A DNA stretch of 64,000 bases from Rhynchopus euleeides (lineage: Eukaryota > Euglenozoa > Diplonemea > Diplonemida > Diplonemidae). The translations under genes and the position numbers were made by a program. The notes beneath the pieces were generated by a model. The model was not told where the DNA came from. It did not search any database and saw nothing but the letters and a program-made list of their open reading frames with translations. This document shows, piece by piece, positions 9,169-18,302 of this stretch. The stretch is from contig OY723288.1 in NCBI GenBank assembly GCA_963210315.1, positions 496,001-560,000 on the forward strand, written 5' to 3'. Within the stretch, counting starts at the first letter, position 1. Every line of letters starts with the position of its first letter.

Positions 9169-9629
9169 TCAAACTGTGTCTCAGCCTCGCGGCACCAGCA
9201 AATGCTGCTGGAGGAGAGAGAGTGAGAGGGGGGTCAGGGGACACCCTTTCCTGCACCTCAACGTTTGTCCACAGGGCAAACAAAATGTTGACTGAATATA
9301 GGGGGGGCATAACCCACTCTTTGTCAACTGAAAAAAGTGTCACGAAAATTATTTTGGCTGTTTGGGCACGTTCAGGACAAGATGTTCGACCTCGGGTGAC
9401 GTCACCAGGGACTTGGCGTGCCTGTCGGACATGGTCAGAAGACCGACCACCAGGAACGCCTCCGCGCGACATGGGCGCCGGCAGAGAATGACGTTATCGG
9501 GCGGGAACAGTCGGTGCACCAAGGGAAAGGTGCGCCAACCGGACAATACAATCTCTGTCAACACACAGCAGAGACAGTCGTCTACAATCGCATCGACTCC
9601 GGAGACTCGCCTGAGACTCCGGACCGACT
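9169..9629. other. No gene recognised, flank of element B
   Basis: The DNA between the element B 5' end and the repeats at 9630 shows no gene I can support. The reading frames on both strands here are only extensions of satellite frames. The second-block equivalent is 40926-41386. Confidence 0.5.
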
Positions 9630-9799
9630 CGGCAACCTTGAGCAACCTCGTAAAGTCCGCAGGCAACCTCGCAAAGCGGTTGGGCAACCTCAGGCAACTT
9701 CGCAAAGTGCTCAGGCAACCTCGGGCAACCTCGCAAAGTGGTCGGGCAGCCTCAGGCAACCTCGTAAAGTGGTCGGGCAACCTCAGGCAACTTCGCAAA
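9630..9799. repeat. Degenerate tandem repeat of GCAACCTCGCAAAGTGGTCGG type
   Basis: About eight imperfect units share the core GGCAACCTCGCAAAG, with spacers of 2-11 bases. They lead directly into the 18-bp satellite. The second copy is at 41387-41556. Confidence 0.7.
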
Positions 9800-10395
9800 C
9801 CTGACAATTTGGTTCTGCCTGACAATTTGCTTCTCCCTGACAATTCACTTCTGCCTGACAATTTGGTTCTCCCTGACAATTTGACTCTCCCTGACAATTC
9901 ACTTCTACCTGACAATTTGGTTCTGCCTGACAATTTGATTCTACCTGACAATTTGATTCTGCCTGACAATTCACTTCTACCTGACAATTTGGTTCTACCT
10001 GACAATTTGATTCTGCCTGACAATTTGGTTCTACCTGACAATTTGATTCTGCCTGACAATTTGGTTCTACCTGACAATTTGATTCTACCTGACAATTTGA
10101 TTCTGCCTGACAATTCACTTCTACCTGACAATTTGGTTCTGCCTGACAATTCACTTCTACCTGACAATTTGGTTCTGCCTGACAATTTGGTTCTACCTGA
10201 CAATTTGATTCTACCTGACAATTTGATTCTGCCTGACAATTTGATTCTGCCTGACAATTTGGTTCTACCTGACAATTTGATTCTACCTGACAATTTGATT
10301 CTGCCTGACAATTTGATTCTGCCTGACAATTTGGTTCTGCCTGACAATTTGATTCTGCCTGACAATTTGGTTCTGCCTGACAATTTGATTCTGCC
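9800..10395. repeat. 18-bp satellite, about 33 units, copy 1
   Basis: Tandem units of CCTGACAATTTGGTTCTG vary mainly at the TTGG/TTGA/TCAC and CTG/CTA positions. Because 18 is a multiple of 3, several frames on both strands stay open (for example LPDNLV on plus). This explains the long apparent proteins here, so I do not call a gene. A single related unit lies at 12264-12281. Confidence 0.92.
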
Positions 10396-10586
10396 CACCT
10401 GATTTGGCCAAAAACGGGTTCCGCCGAACGCCGCCACACCAACGCCCAACTCCGCCCAACACCGCCCAACTCCGCCAAACTCGGGCCAAAATTAGCTCCA
10501 AAAGTGGCGGATACTACCTTTTCCGCCCTTGGGGGGCGGGGGGGGGGGGGGGGGGTATGGTATTGGGGGTTTCTCAAAATTTCGGC

Positions 10587-10783
10587 TACCTACCACCCCC
10601 CGTGTATATGTCACCCCCCCCAGGTGCAAAAATCGGGAGGGGGGTGACATGAACACACCTTTTAGGGGGTGACATATACACGGGGGGTGGTAGGTTAGTG
10701 TATGTCACCCCCCGCCAGGGCCGCTTGGGGGTGACATAAACACCCCTTTTGGGGGGTGACATATACACGGGGGGTGGTAGGTA
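10587..10783. mobile_element. TA-flanked short inverted-repeat element (MITE-like), copy 1
   Basis: About 193 bp is bounded by TA on each side. The left end CCTACCACCCCCC plus GTGTATATGTCACC is repeated in inverse at the right end. Two further inverted copies of the GTGACATA/TATGTCAC unit lie inside. Perfect terminal repeats and TA flanks suit a non-autonomous Tc1/mariner-type element; no transposase is present. Related copies lie at 16091-16289 and 42344-42540. Confidence 0.8.
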
Positions 10784-13232
10784 TTTGGGGTCCAAGTGAG
10801 TTTAGCAGGGTTTTCACGTGTCACGAATGTGACACGCATGTCGGGAATAGTCGCGGGTTGTGGAACTTGTCGCTGTGGAAGAGGGAGTATGGTTTTGAGG
10901 CCCCCCGCCCCCCAGGTTCCCTGCCCACCTGGATGACTCAAGCGCCTCACACCGGGCAGGGGGTCTGAGTTCTGCGGAACTGGCTTCAAGGGACGCCCCC
11001 TCGTAATGACTGGGTGGATGGAGCCAAGTAATACCAGGTGGTCGGACACCGGAACTCTCGGCATTTATTAGTCGCGGGAACTGTGTCCGTGTGGTAGGTG
11101 ACCCCTTCCGATTCCACTGATTCCACTCTTGAACATGTAGTGTTGAAAGATACTTGGTGTTCTGATGTTTTACAGGGTACTTGACAAAGGAAAGAGGGTG
11201 GTCAGTCTTGTGATCCACCCTGAATCCTTCCTGTGAGCAGCAGATCCACAACACCTCGACTTCTTTCAGCGGCTGTATTGACATTGCCTGACACAGCAAA
11301 CATGATTCAATTGGAGGAACAAGCCTCGTACACCAGCGGCCCAAAAGGTGGATTTCATGTATGGTTTTAGGATTTCCCTTACTACTGATGGTGTAGAGAC
11401 TACAAAGCCTGACCTGATGACGCCGCCATGAACCTGGGAGACACGCCGCGTGAGAAGGGACCTCGGTGCGGGGTGGCGTGAATATCCTGCCTGAGTGCCC
11501 TCGTCGGGACCCGCGGTAAACCGTGGCGTTCCCCCCGAGGCAAGTCCAGGACGAAGGTTGCAGATAACCGCTGCACCTCTTCGTCCGAAAGGAGCTCACA
11601 GGATAGGGGAACTGCCCACACCCCACTCACGACAGTGTATCCGAAAGGTGCACTGCGCGTGTGGTGGCGGTGTCGGGTCCAGACCCACCTCGTTCCCCCA
11701 TGCCCGTCAGTTGTTGCCCCTGCAGGGGTGGCTGCTGTCTGGCATGGGGGGCGCCCTCCCTGCCTTGCAAGGGAAAATGTAGAACGGCATGCTGCCCGTT
11801 TCTTCATTTTTTCACCTTGCCTGGCAGGGGGGGGGCCACCCTCACGGGGGGAAAAAGAGGAACGGCATGCTGCCCGTTCACTCTTTTTTCCTCCCGTCGT
11901 GGGTGGGCGGCCAACTACCCGGGGTATCCGGCTGGGTATCCGGCCCGGGTACCCGGGTACCCGGAAAGGTGGAGACCGCGTCGTGCACCCACCCACCCAC
12001 CCCACGGTTCCATACAGTCACCCATGTCCATGCTCATTCTACACAGTCACCCAGGTCGTCTCGTCATCCTGCACGCTGTGTGGGGGCAGACAGGTCCTTC
12101 CACACCAAGTTTGGTCCGGCGTGACGTTTGCAAACCCTCCCGGGTGACCAGAAGACGACCCCCCCCCAGGGGGGTTCCATAGGGGGTTTCCATTTTAAAC
12201 GGTCCCCCACCGCCCAACTCCGCCCAACTCCGCCAAACTCAGGGCAAAATCAGGTGGTCTGCCTGACAATTTGCTTCGAGAACAGCCTACAGGCAACCCC
12301 AGGTTGGGCCGGAATGAAGCGGGTCATAAAACACCCGCTTCATCACGAAAATGGGTGAAAAACCCCAGAAATAGGCCAGGAAAACCATATTTGGGGCCAC
12401 TTATGACCCGCTTCACCCCATAGTTGTCCAAAAAATGGATTTTTTTGGGTTCCTGATTTTTTAGTGGGCTTTCAGGGCACCAGGGGGGCCCTGCCAGGGT
12501 TTTCATGAAAATCGGGTTCAAAAACGCCTAACTACTCGCGACCCGGCTGGGAAACATGAAAATACGCATTTGAGAGCAAACTTTGAGCATTTAGTTGATG
12601 AAGCGGGTTGAAGCAGGTCATAAATGTCCCAAAAAAGTCGATTTCTTGGGGTCCCAAATTCATTAGGGCGAACCTGTTGTCCGAATAATTTTTGTGACAG
12701 CTATTTTGGCTGTATGCCCCCTCTACTGAATAAAGCGAAATGCCAGGTAAAGTATCAGGGCCCTCCCCCTCTGAATGCCGGCAAGAGCCGCAGCACCTCA
12801 GGCACCCTGGTTGAAGGGGTAATCCGCACACCCATGCCTTGGCACACGGCGGTGATGCATGAAGAGGGCCACGGGGTGGAGGGATGCGGCGCTACGCAGC
12901 AAAGCAAGAACCACGCGTGGCGGGGAGGGTGCTCCCCTGTGCACCGTCGTGAGACAACACGGCAGCGCATGGGCATGCCCACAGACAGCCTGCCCGCCAG
13001 TCCACGGAGCTGCGTAGGGTTGGGGTGGAACCATGTCGGTGGAAAGAAGCGACGCTGAATTGAGTTCAGACTCACAGGAAAACTGACCAACAAAAACAGA
13101 CAACGGGTGGAAGTGGGAGGGGGGGTGGGGAGTGAATGGGGAAGTGCGATGGTGTCATGTTTGCAAATAAACACAGCACACCCTCCCTACACTCTCAGAC
13201 GCTTTTTGCAATGGGGAGTGGGGCAGAGGGGG
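10784..13232. other. Non-coding stretch with short repeats
   Basis: No gene is supported. The stretch includes nested GGGTAYCCGG palindromes at about 11920-11970, a block of CGCCCAACTCCGCC repeats (about 12205-12240) that also follows the satellite (about 10446-10490), and the motif AAGCGGGTCATAA in direct and inverse form near 12316, 12400 and 12600. An open frame at 10814-11626 (minus) has no recognisable domain. The second-block equivalent is 42541-44989. Confidence 0.5.
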
Positions 13233-13650
13233 GGTTTGATCGTCGAGAGGGAATGGAAAAGTAAATCTCCCAGCACCTTCTCGCAGGGGCAGAGGGGGGG
13301 GGGGGGGGAGGGAATACCATCCTTTGGGCATACAGCTTGGAGGCATTCCCCCGACCCCCCTCCCCCCCGAATAACGCCTTCGGGAGATTTTTTGGCTGGG
13401 ATCAGCGGTGATCAAACAAAATAAGGGGGGAGGGGGCGATCGTGGAGAAAAATGGAAAGGCGCAAAAAAACCCCGGATTAAACCCTTTCAAGCAGAGTGA
13501 AGTAAAGTAGTGAAGTGATAATATACAGCAAAGTGGACGGCCTTCGCTACCTGTTGGGCGATGAAAAGTGGGAGCAAGAGAGTACGATTGGGGGTTTGAT
13601 CGTCGAGAGTGAATGGAAAAGCAAGTCACCCAGCACCTTCTCGCAATGAG
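13233..13650. repeat. Pair of about 60-bp direct repeats
   Basis: GTTTGATCGTCGAGAG and the following CAGCACCTTCTCGCA occur at about 13233-13292 and again at 13590-13650, with about 90% agreement. No function is evident. The second block has the same pair near 44990 and 45345. Confidence 0.7.
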
Positions 13651-14882
13651 TACGAGGGGGGGAGGGGGGACTTTCTCTCCCTCACCAGCTGCCGACCCGT
13701 GTGGCTCGTAGTGGAGGCACACCCGAATAGGGTGGAAATAGGGGTTGGGTCGCACTGGCACAGCTTGACACGCAGAGTGAAATCCCCTCAGCTTCGCGTA
13801 TTGCTACTTTGGTTGAGGAGGATGGTCTTCACGAAGCGGTGTAAAGCCATTTGTGGTGTGCATCCCCCCGTTTGTTAGAAAAACTCTCGGGGTTGCCGCG
13901 CAAAGGGTTTGGTTGGCGAATTCCCCACCCACCCCCCGCGCGCTTTGTCGTGTTGTGTGGAACCCCGGGCAGCGCTCTTGCCAGCGGAGGAAGCGGGAAC
14001 GGGCTGCCGGCAGCAGCAAGACCCATATTGCCACACCATATTTCGAGCGGGCGGTTTGATGGGGTGTGGTGACAGGACTCCTGCGATTTTTACCAAAATC
14101 CCACCAAAAAAAAACCCCCCCCCTCCCCAAAGGGGCGAAGAAACAGCAGCATAACTGCAGTGCTGCCCTCGTCACTCCCCACTCTGCCTCCTCCGGGGAA
14201 GGCACGGGAAGCAGAGATATTGAACACAGACGGGAGTACAGATTCGCGTGCTGGTTGGTTGGTGGCTTACCCACAGACCCCCTGGCCTCTGGTGTGAACA
14301 CAAGCAGCTGAAGTCGGAAGGAGTCAATAAAGATTGGCCAGAGCACGCATGTGCCCGCTAGCGCACCTTGGGGCAGTGAAATTGTGAGGGAGAGAATTGA
14401 AACGAATGAGTGCTGGAAATTCCTGCCTCTCTTTCTGCAACTCGGCACCCGCCCGAGTTCAAAATATATGCCGCTTTGTGCATGTTGACATGGGCGGGAG
14501 CGAGGGCGGGGATGAATGCATTCTGAACGGGTCGACCTTCAGCGGATCATGGAGCCTGCAGTTGTGAGTCAGGATGCGTTGAGCACCCCAAGGGCTGAGG
14601 ACTCGGAATAGGAACTCGCACCCACTGTGTTCGTTGTTGTGGACCCAAACGCCCATCGCACAAAAGATATGATTATTTATACGGATGGATCAAGGATGTG
14701 GTTGTTGCACTCACGAAGCAGCCCACCACAATGCCATTTGAATTGAGTAATGTTTAGTCCCGGCGAACACCTGCCTGACGGCCCGGACTATCAGACAGTG
14801 CCGTACACAAGGCTGCCAGATGGCGATGTGCTCACAGATCATCGACACAGGGGGCGTCCTGGATCTCAACAAAACACCCCCT
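13651..14882. other. No gene recognised up to the duplication boundary
   Basis: Short open frames on both strands overlap each other and lack domains. The block ends at 14882, within the C-rich stretch that leads to the U1 promoter. The second-block equivalent is 45406-46637. Confidence 0.45.
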
Positions 14883-14895
14883 GAGGTCAGGATCT

Positions 14896-14927
14896 CCCCC
14901 TCTAACCAACGGTTCTTCTATGGAGGG
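14896..14927 (+). promoter_or_regulatory. U1 snRNA core promoter
   Basis: A C-run is followed by CTAACCAACGGTT (14902-14914) and an A/T- then G-rich stretch, ending 13 bases after the box at the predicted U1 start. The same arrangement precedes U3, U4 and U2. Confidence 0.75.
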
Positions 14928-15072
14928 TTACATACCTTACTGGTGTCTAACCTGATCAACAAGGGTGTTGACACACCAGTGGCCCCTGCATTGCACTGCG
15001 CAGGGGGCACTGGTGGCACTGGCTTTGGCTGGGATGCACAGTGAAATTTTTGACAGCGGTGGTGCTGTGTTC
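14928..15072 (+). ncRNA. U1: U1 spliceosomal snRNA
   Basis: U1 base-pairs with intron 5' splice sites. Identification rests on the stem-loop I loop GATCAACAAGG (close to the U1-70K site), stem-loop II with the conserved ATTGCACT loop between CCCCTGC and GCAGGGG, the Sm site AATTTTTGA (15045-15053) and a short terminal hairpin ACAGC/GCTGT. The 5' end reads TTACATACCTT where nearly all U1 RNAs have ATACTTACCT. The base pairing with intron position +4 is therefore A instead of U, fitting GTATGT donors. The 3' end is approximate. It could be a variant U1, but structure and promoter look intact. Confidence 0.85.
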
Positions 15073-15143
15073 TGCACAAACCCACCTTTTTTAACTAAAA
15101 AACATGGACCCCTCCACTTGTGCAATTCCATGTCGGCTACGCA

Positions 15144-15174
15144 CCCCCCCTAAGCAACGGTTTTTGTAAAGGGC
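15144..15174 (+). promoter_or_regulatory. U3 snoRNA core promoter
   Basis: A C-run, CTAAGCAACGGTT (15150-15162) and TTTGTAAAGGGC lie immediately before the RNA, with the same spacing (12 bases) as for U4. Confidence 0.72.
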
Positions 15175-15360
15175 AAGACTGTACTCTACACAGGATCTGT
15201 TTTTGAGTACATTCGTGTTGGAGATTGTTTTCTCTAGCACAAGACCAAAGCTGGATGATGAAGACGGTCGGGCATGTGCAGCATGAGCCTTGCGATGATT
15301 GTTCTAAAACTGGGTTCCATTTTCCTTGGAAATTGGCTTCCCAATCAGCACAGCCCTTCC
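15175..15360 (+). ncRNA. U3: U3 small nucleolar RNA
   Basis: U3 guides early cleavages of pre-rRNA in the nucleolus. The 5' end AAGACTGTACTCTACACAGG and the following ATCTGTTTT match the U3 start and box A region (plant U3 has ACAGGATCTGTT). GGATGATGA fits box C' and GCGATGATTGTTCT fits box C. I could not fix box D or the 3' end, so the right boundary is approximate. It is unlikely to be another snoRNA, given the 5' end and the shared snRNA-type promoter. Confidence 0.68.
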
Positions 15361-15430
15361 ACTTACAGCTTGTTTTTTATATTATACTCATGGACCCCTC
15401 CACTTGTGCAATTCCCATGTCGGCTACGTA

Positions 15431-15461
15431 CCCCCCCTAACCAACGGTTTTTATAAAGGGC
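15431..15461 (+). promoter_or_regulatory. U4 snRNA core promoter
   Basis: A C-run is followed by CTAACCAACGGTT (15437-15449) and TTTATAAAGGGC, ending at the U4 start. Confidence 0.75.
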
Positions 15462-15601
15462 ATCCTTGCGCTCGGGATAAATCCATAGGCTATGACCAAA
15501 CAGGGACGCCATGGAGAGATTGCTGGTTGAAAACTACCCAATTCCCGCCATGGGCTGCTTCGGCGGCACCATTGGCAATTTGTGAAGCTGCTTTTGCAGC
15601 A
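15462..15601 (+). ncRNA. U4: U4 spliceosomal snRNA
   Basis: U4 pairs with U6 and delivers it to the spliceosome. The 5' end ATCCTTGCGC is very close to yeast and human U4. TATGA...GGGACG forms the kink-turn of the 5' stem-loop. GATTGCTGGTTGAAAACT is the stem I/II region that pairs with U6. CCCAATTCCCGCC and CATTGGCAATTTGTGAAG carry the 3' domain and Sm site, and GCTGC TTTT GCAGC closes the RNA as a 3' hairpin. Length (140) is typical. Confidence 0.92.
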
Positions 15602-15740
15602 AATGTTCTTTATTTATTGTGCTATTCAGGCCATACAGAATACAAAATTCTGTACAAACTATCAAACCTGCAAATTGACGTACGTAGGTTTGATGGTTAT
15701 ACCATTCATAGACACCAAGTTAGGAAAACAGTATTTATTA

Positions 15741-16049
15741 GCCGGAGTGTGTCAGCAACACTCTGTTACTCCTAGCTTGGGAGGGCAAGGCTTCTCAGAA
15801 CTGGGCAATCTTGGACTGGGTCCAAGGGTTCCTCTACTTCTGTGTTGATGCTACTGTCCCTGTTAGTCTACTGTCCCGGTTGTGGCTTTGGTGCAAACCT
15901 TAGCAACAATTGGAGTAAAATGGGGTGAACCGGGCCAGGCTGGTCACAGAGCAGCTCCTAACCCCTGCAGTGGACAGTTCAAGGATCGCAGTGCAGAGCA
16001 GAGTGAGGAGTCCTCCAATTCAACAGCTCGAACTGGGGAGGCGACTTTT
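15741..16049 (+). ncRNA. SRP RNA: Signal recognition particle RNA (7SL)
   Basis: This is the scaffold of SRP, which targets secretory proteins to the ER. The 5' end GCCGGAGTGTG and the stretch GTTACTCCTAGC with TTGGGAGG match the Alu domain of 7SL. Helix 8, the SRP54 site, is at 15925-15955: GTGAACCGGGCCAGG, a CTG-GTCA-CAG hairpin and AGCAGC. The 3' side GGATCGCAGTGCAGAG and AACTGGGGAGGCGAC also follow the human order. A run of eight T at 16046-16053 is a polymerase III terminator. The CTAASCAACGG box is absent; GTATTTATTA lies just upstream. Confidence 0.87.
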
Positions 16050-16053
16050 TTTT
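16046..16053 (+). terminator. Polymerase III T-run terminator of the SRP RNA gene
   Basis: Eight T residues follow directly on the 3' end of the SRP RNA. Confidence 0.8.
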
Positions 16054-16090
16054 GCCTACTATACACATACCCTATATATATATATGTAGG

Positions 16091-16289
16091 TACCTACCAC
16101 CCCCCGTGTATATGTCACCCCCCCCAGGTGCAAAAATCGGGAGGGGGGTGACATGAACACACCTTTTAGGGGGTGACATAAACACGGGGGGTGGTAGGTT
16201 AGTGTATGTCACCCCCCGCCAGGGCCGCCTGGGGGTGACATAAACACACCCCTTTTGGGGGGTGACATATACACGGGGGGTGGTAGGTA
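16091..16289. mobile_element. TA-flanked short inverted-repeat element inside the RNA gene cluster
   Basis: It is closely similar to 10587-10783 with a few changes (for example GTGACATAAACACG inside). It lies between the SRP RNA terminator and the U2 gene, with TA on both sides. Because its surroundings differ from the other copies, it shows independent mobility of this family. Confidence 0.82.
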
Positions 16290-16349
16290 TACACTGTATA
16301 CACTGCATACTTGTTGTTCTCTTGTCTCTGTGTATATAAAAACATAGGT

Positions 16350-16538
16350 GGGTGTGCCACTCCTGGATGTTGTGCAGCTCCAGGGCAACACGTGTGAATG
16401 GACCAGGTTGCCCTGGCGACCCATCACCCCGTTGAGAAATTGCGTTAATATCGTTCAGTACACAAGGTACTGTATCAGATATTAAGCTGATAAGAACAGA
16501 TAATACACTTGATCTTAGCCAAAAGGCCGAGAAGGTAT
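16350..16538 (-). ncRNA. U2: U2 spliceosomal snRNA
   Basis: U2 pairs with the intron branch site. The 5' part (CTTCTCGGCCTTTTGGC, TAAGATCAAGTG, ATCTGTTCTTATCAG, TTAATATCTGATAC) is nearly that of human U2. The 3' part has a stem-loop III of CAGGGCAAC/GTTGCCCTG and a stem-loop IV of CCTGGA/TCCAGG, and ends GTGGCACACCC. The Sm site is weak (CAATTTCTC). The branch-recognition hexamer reads GUAUUA, against GUAGUA in almost all organisms (human position 36, G to U). Length 189 is typical. Confidence 0.93.
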
Positions 16539-16567
16539 GCCCCTATTAAGAAACCGTTGCTTAGGGG
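16539..16567 (-). promoter_or_regulatory. U2 snRNA core promoter
   Basis: On the minus strand CCCCTAAGCAACGGTT (box 16564-16552) lies 13 bases before the U2 start, with TCTTAATAGGGGC between. Confidence 0.75.
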
Positions 16568-16571
16568 ATGT

Positions 16572-18302
16572 ACAGCCGCCACTCCATATCTCAGGACCCA
16601 CCCCAGTACATAACTACTGGATATATTAGGAGGAACTCAAACCCCCAACTGGGCTTGTACACTGCTACCATAATATGCTACCTCAGCAGTGCAGTCCTGG
16701 GTATGTGGTGAAACAGGGGTAAGATTCTTCGGCTGTAAGCTTGTAGCCTCTTCAGCCTGAAGGCTTGCCTCTTAGTTTTTTTGACAGGTGGTGAGCCATA
16801 GTAACAAGGGTGTGTACTCGGGGCAGATACGGTAGGTGTGTCAAGAAGGTTTGCAGCTCACAGCAGGTCGTCATCTTCGTTCTGAACCTTGGTTCTGAAG
16901 TCGACAGCTCCTCAAGTCGGAGGCACACAAAGGATGGGTTCCGCAACTGTCCAACTATCTACAGACTCCGGACATGTGGGTCCTATCATCTGTATAGCAG
17001 TGCAGACAGCAGCACAGCGAACACCGACCTGCTCGTGATGCAATCCACACTGCCCCCCCTGTGCATGCAACGGAGAGTTCATTGCGAGCCTCTTGTGAGG
17101 CACACTGTGTCGGAACAAACTGAACAAACCAGGGGGGTGGGGGAGGTGGGGGGGGAACTCTCCGAATCGACACCCGCACGGCACGGATCACAGCATCCGT
17201 TCCTCAGTTCAGGCAACGCCCCCACTCGCACAGGAAGACTTGTGCGAGTTCTGAGGGAGAGAGGGAAGGTGCCGCACTGACCACCTTCACCCTTTATGCA
17301 GGCACGAGGGGGTGAGGGGGGAGGGTGTGTACCGGACACCCGCTCTGCTACAGCTGTTCCCAGTGTGGCAGCACGACGATTTGCTTAGTTGAGGGTTCGG
17401 GTGGCCCCTTCGCTGCTTGTTAAGTTTCCGGCAAAAAATCTCCGCCATTTTTTTTCATCTTGTCAAACTCAGCGCTTTGAGACTCAAAGAGGAAATGTGC
17501 GAAGAGAATGCAGTCATCGGCACACCGCAGCGAAGCCCCCCGAACCCTGCCAAAAGAATTCAGAAAGAGATGATTTGATAGGAAGGCAATACAGGACGAA
17601 GAAGCGTGTGAAAGTTAATGACATGATGGGTGGGTGAAGGGGGTGAGGGACACGGGTCGGTTAAGCCACCATCACCGAGGGCGGAACGATACGTCCTTGT
17701 ACTCAGATCGAACGAAGAAACAGCCTCAGAACACCGGGAAGGCCTGGTGTCAAAGGTTATTTCAAAGATCTGGATCGGTGTGTCCGGTGGGATCTGCCCG
17801 AAAACTTGACGCAAATTTGCAAAAAGCTCGACGCAAGCCGGCCCTAGATGAGACGCATCGAGAGCGGAATGCGGACAAAAACAGGGGATAAGATAGGTCT
17901 GGTTTTCCGGTTTTCAAAACCAGGGTTTCCCGGTTCCCGGTTTTCTGGGGAAAAAAAAAAGGTCGATCTCATTTTCGGCGTTTTTTTTGTGACTTTGGGA
18001 CAGTAAAACAGTCAGAAAAAACGCCATAAAAAAATAGAAAGTGACCCCATCGTGATCCGCACAGAGCTCAAATAGTCCAAAGAAGGCAGAGAAGCGGAGA
18101 AGAAAAAATGGACCTAGCGGGTGGCCCGGTGGGTGGTGATGCCCTCGTCATGCAGGTCTCTTCTGTTTTGAAGGTGCACACATGGTGGACTCCAGCCACC
18201 ATGTCTAAGAGGGAGTCTAAGACTGCAGTCTGTACTGGAGACGGGAGTCTATTTTCCAGCTAATTTACGCTAAGACTCCCGCTAGTTGAGACTCATGGGA
18301 GA
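16572..18302. other. No protein gene recognised
   Basis: The stretch holds a T-run at 16773-16779 after two small hairpins (GGCTGTAAGCTTGTAGCC and CTTCAGCCTGAAG), which could end a polymerase III transcript. The remaining open frames are short, overlapping and without domains. Confidence 0.45.

Larger units (their letters stand above)
1..14882. repeat. Large duplicated block, copy 1 (left end outside window)
   Basis: This stretch recurs at 31758-46637 with a constant offset of 31757 until a G-run near 13300, after which the offset is 31755. The only differences I found are T at 1543 against C at 33300, silent in the retroelement ORF2, and a run of 15 against 13 G near 13300 and 45055. Identity ends abruptly at 14882/46637, inside a C-rich tract just before the U1 promoter. 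The left boundary lies beyond the window for this copy. Near identity over 14.9 kb implies a very recent segmental duplication, concerted homogenisation or an assembly duplication. Confidence 0.95.
15104..15460 (+). repeat. Direct repeat around the U3 and U4 promoters
   Basis: About 72 bases (CATGGACCCCTCCACTTGTG through the promoter box and AAAGGGCA) occur at 15104-15175 and at 15389-15462, ending at the U3 and U4 starts. U4 or U3 may have gained its promoter by local copying. Confidence 0.8.

Noticed and set aside
9800-10395. CRISPR-like array
   Set aside because: Units are contiguous with no unique spacers, in a eukaryotic context.
9349-10449. Long open frames of LPDNLV, GRIKLS and QAESNC repeats on both strands
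   Set aside because: They follow automatically from an 18-bp tandem repeat without stops; there is no domain or start evidence.
10814-12005. Two overlapping frames of 201-270 codons on the minus strand
   Set aside because: No domain, no codon signal, and they overlap each other and palindromic DNA.
16310-16340. TATATAAA-like sequence near 16330 as a TATA box for U2
   Set aside because: It is at the 3' side of U2; the promoter box lies at the other end.
14883-16600. U5, U6 or spliced-leader RNA in the cluster
   Set aside because: I looked for the U5 loop, the U6 ACAGAGA/AGC region and the dinoflagellate leader and saw none.
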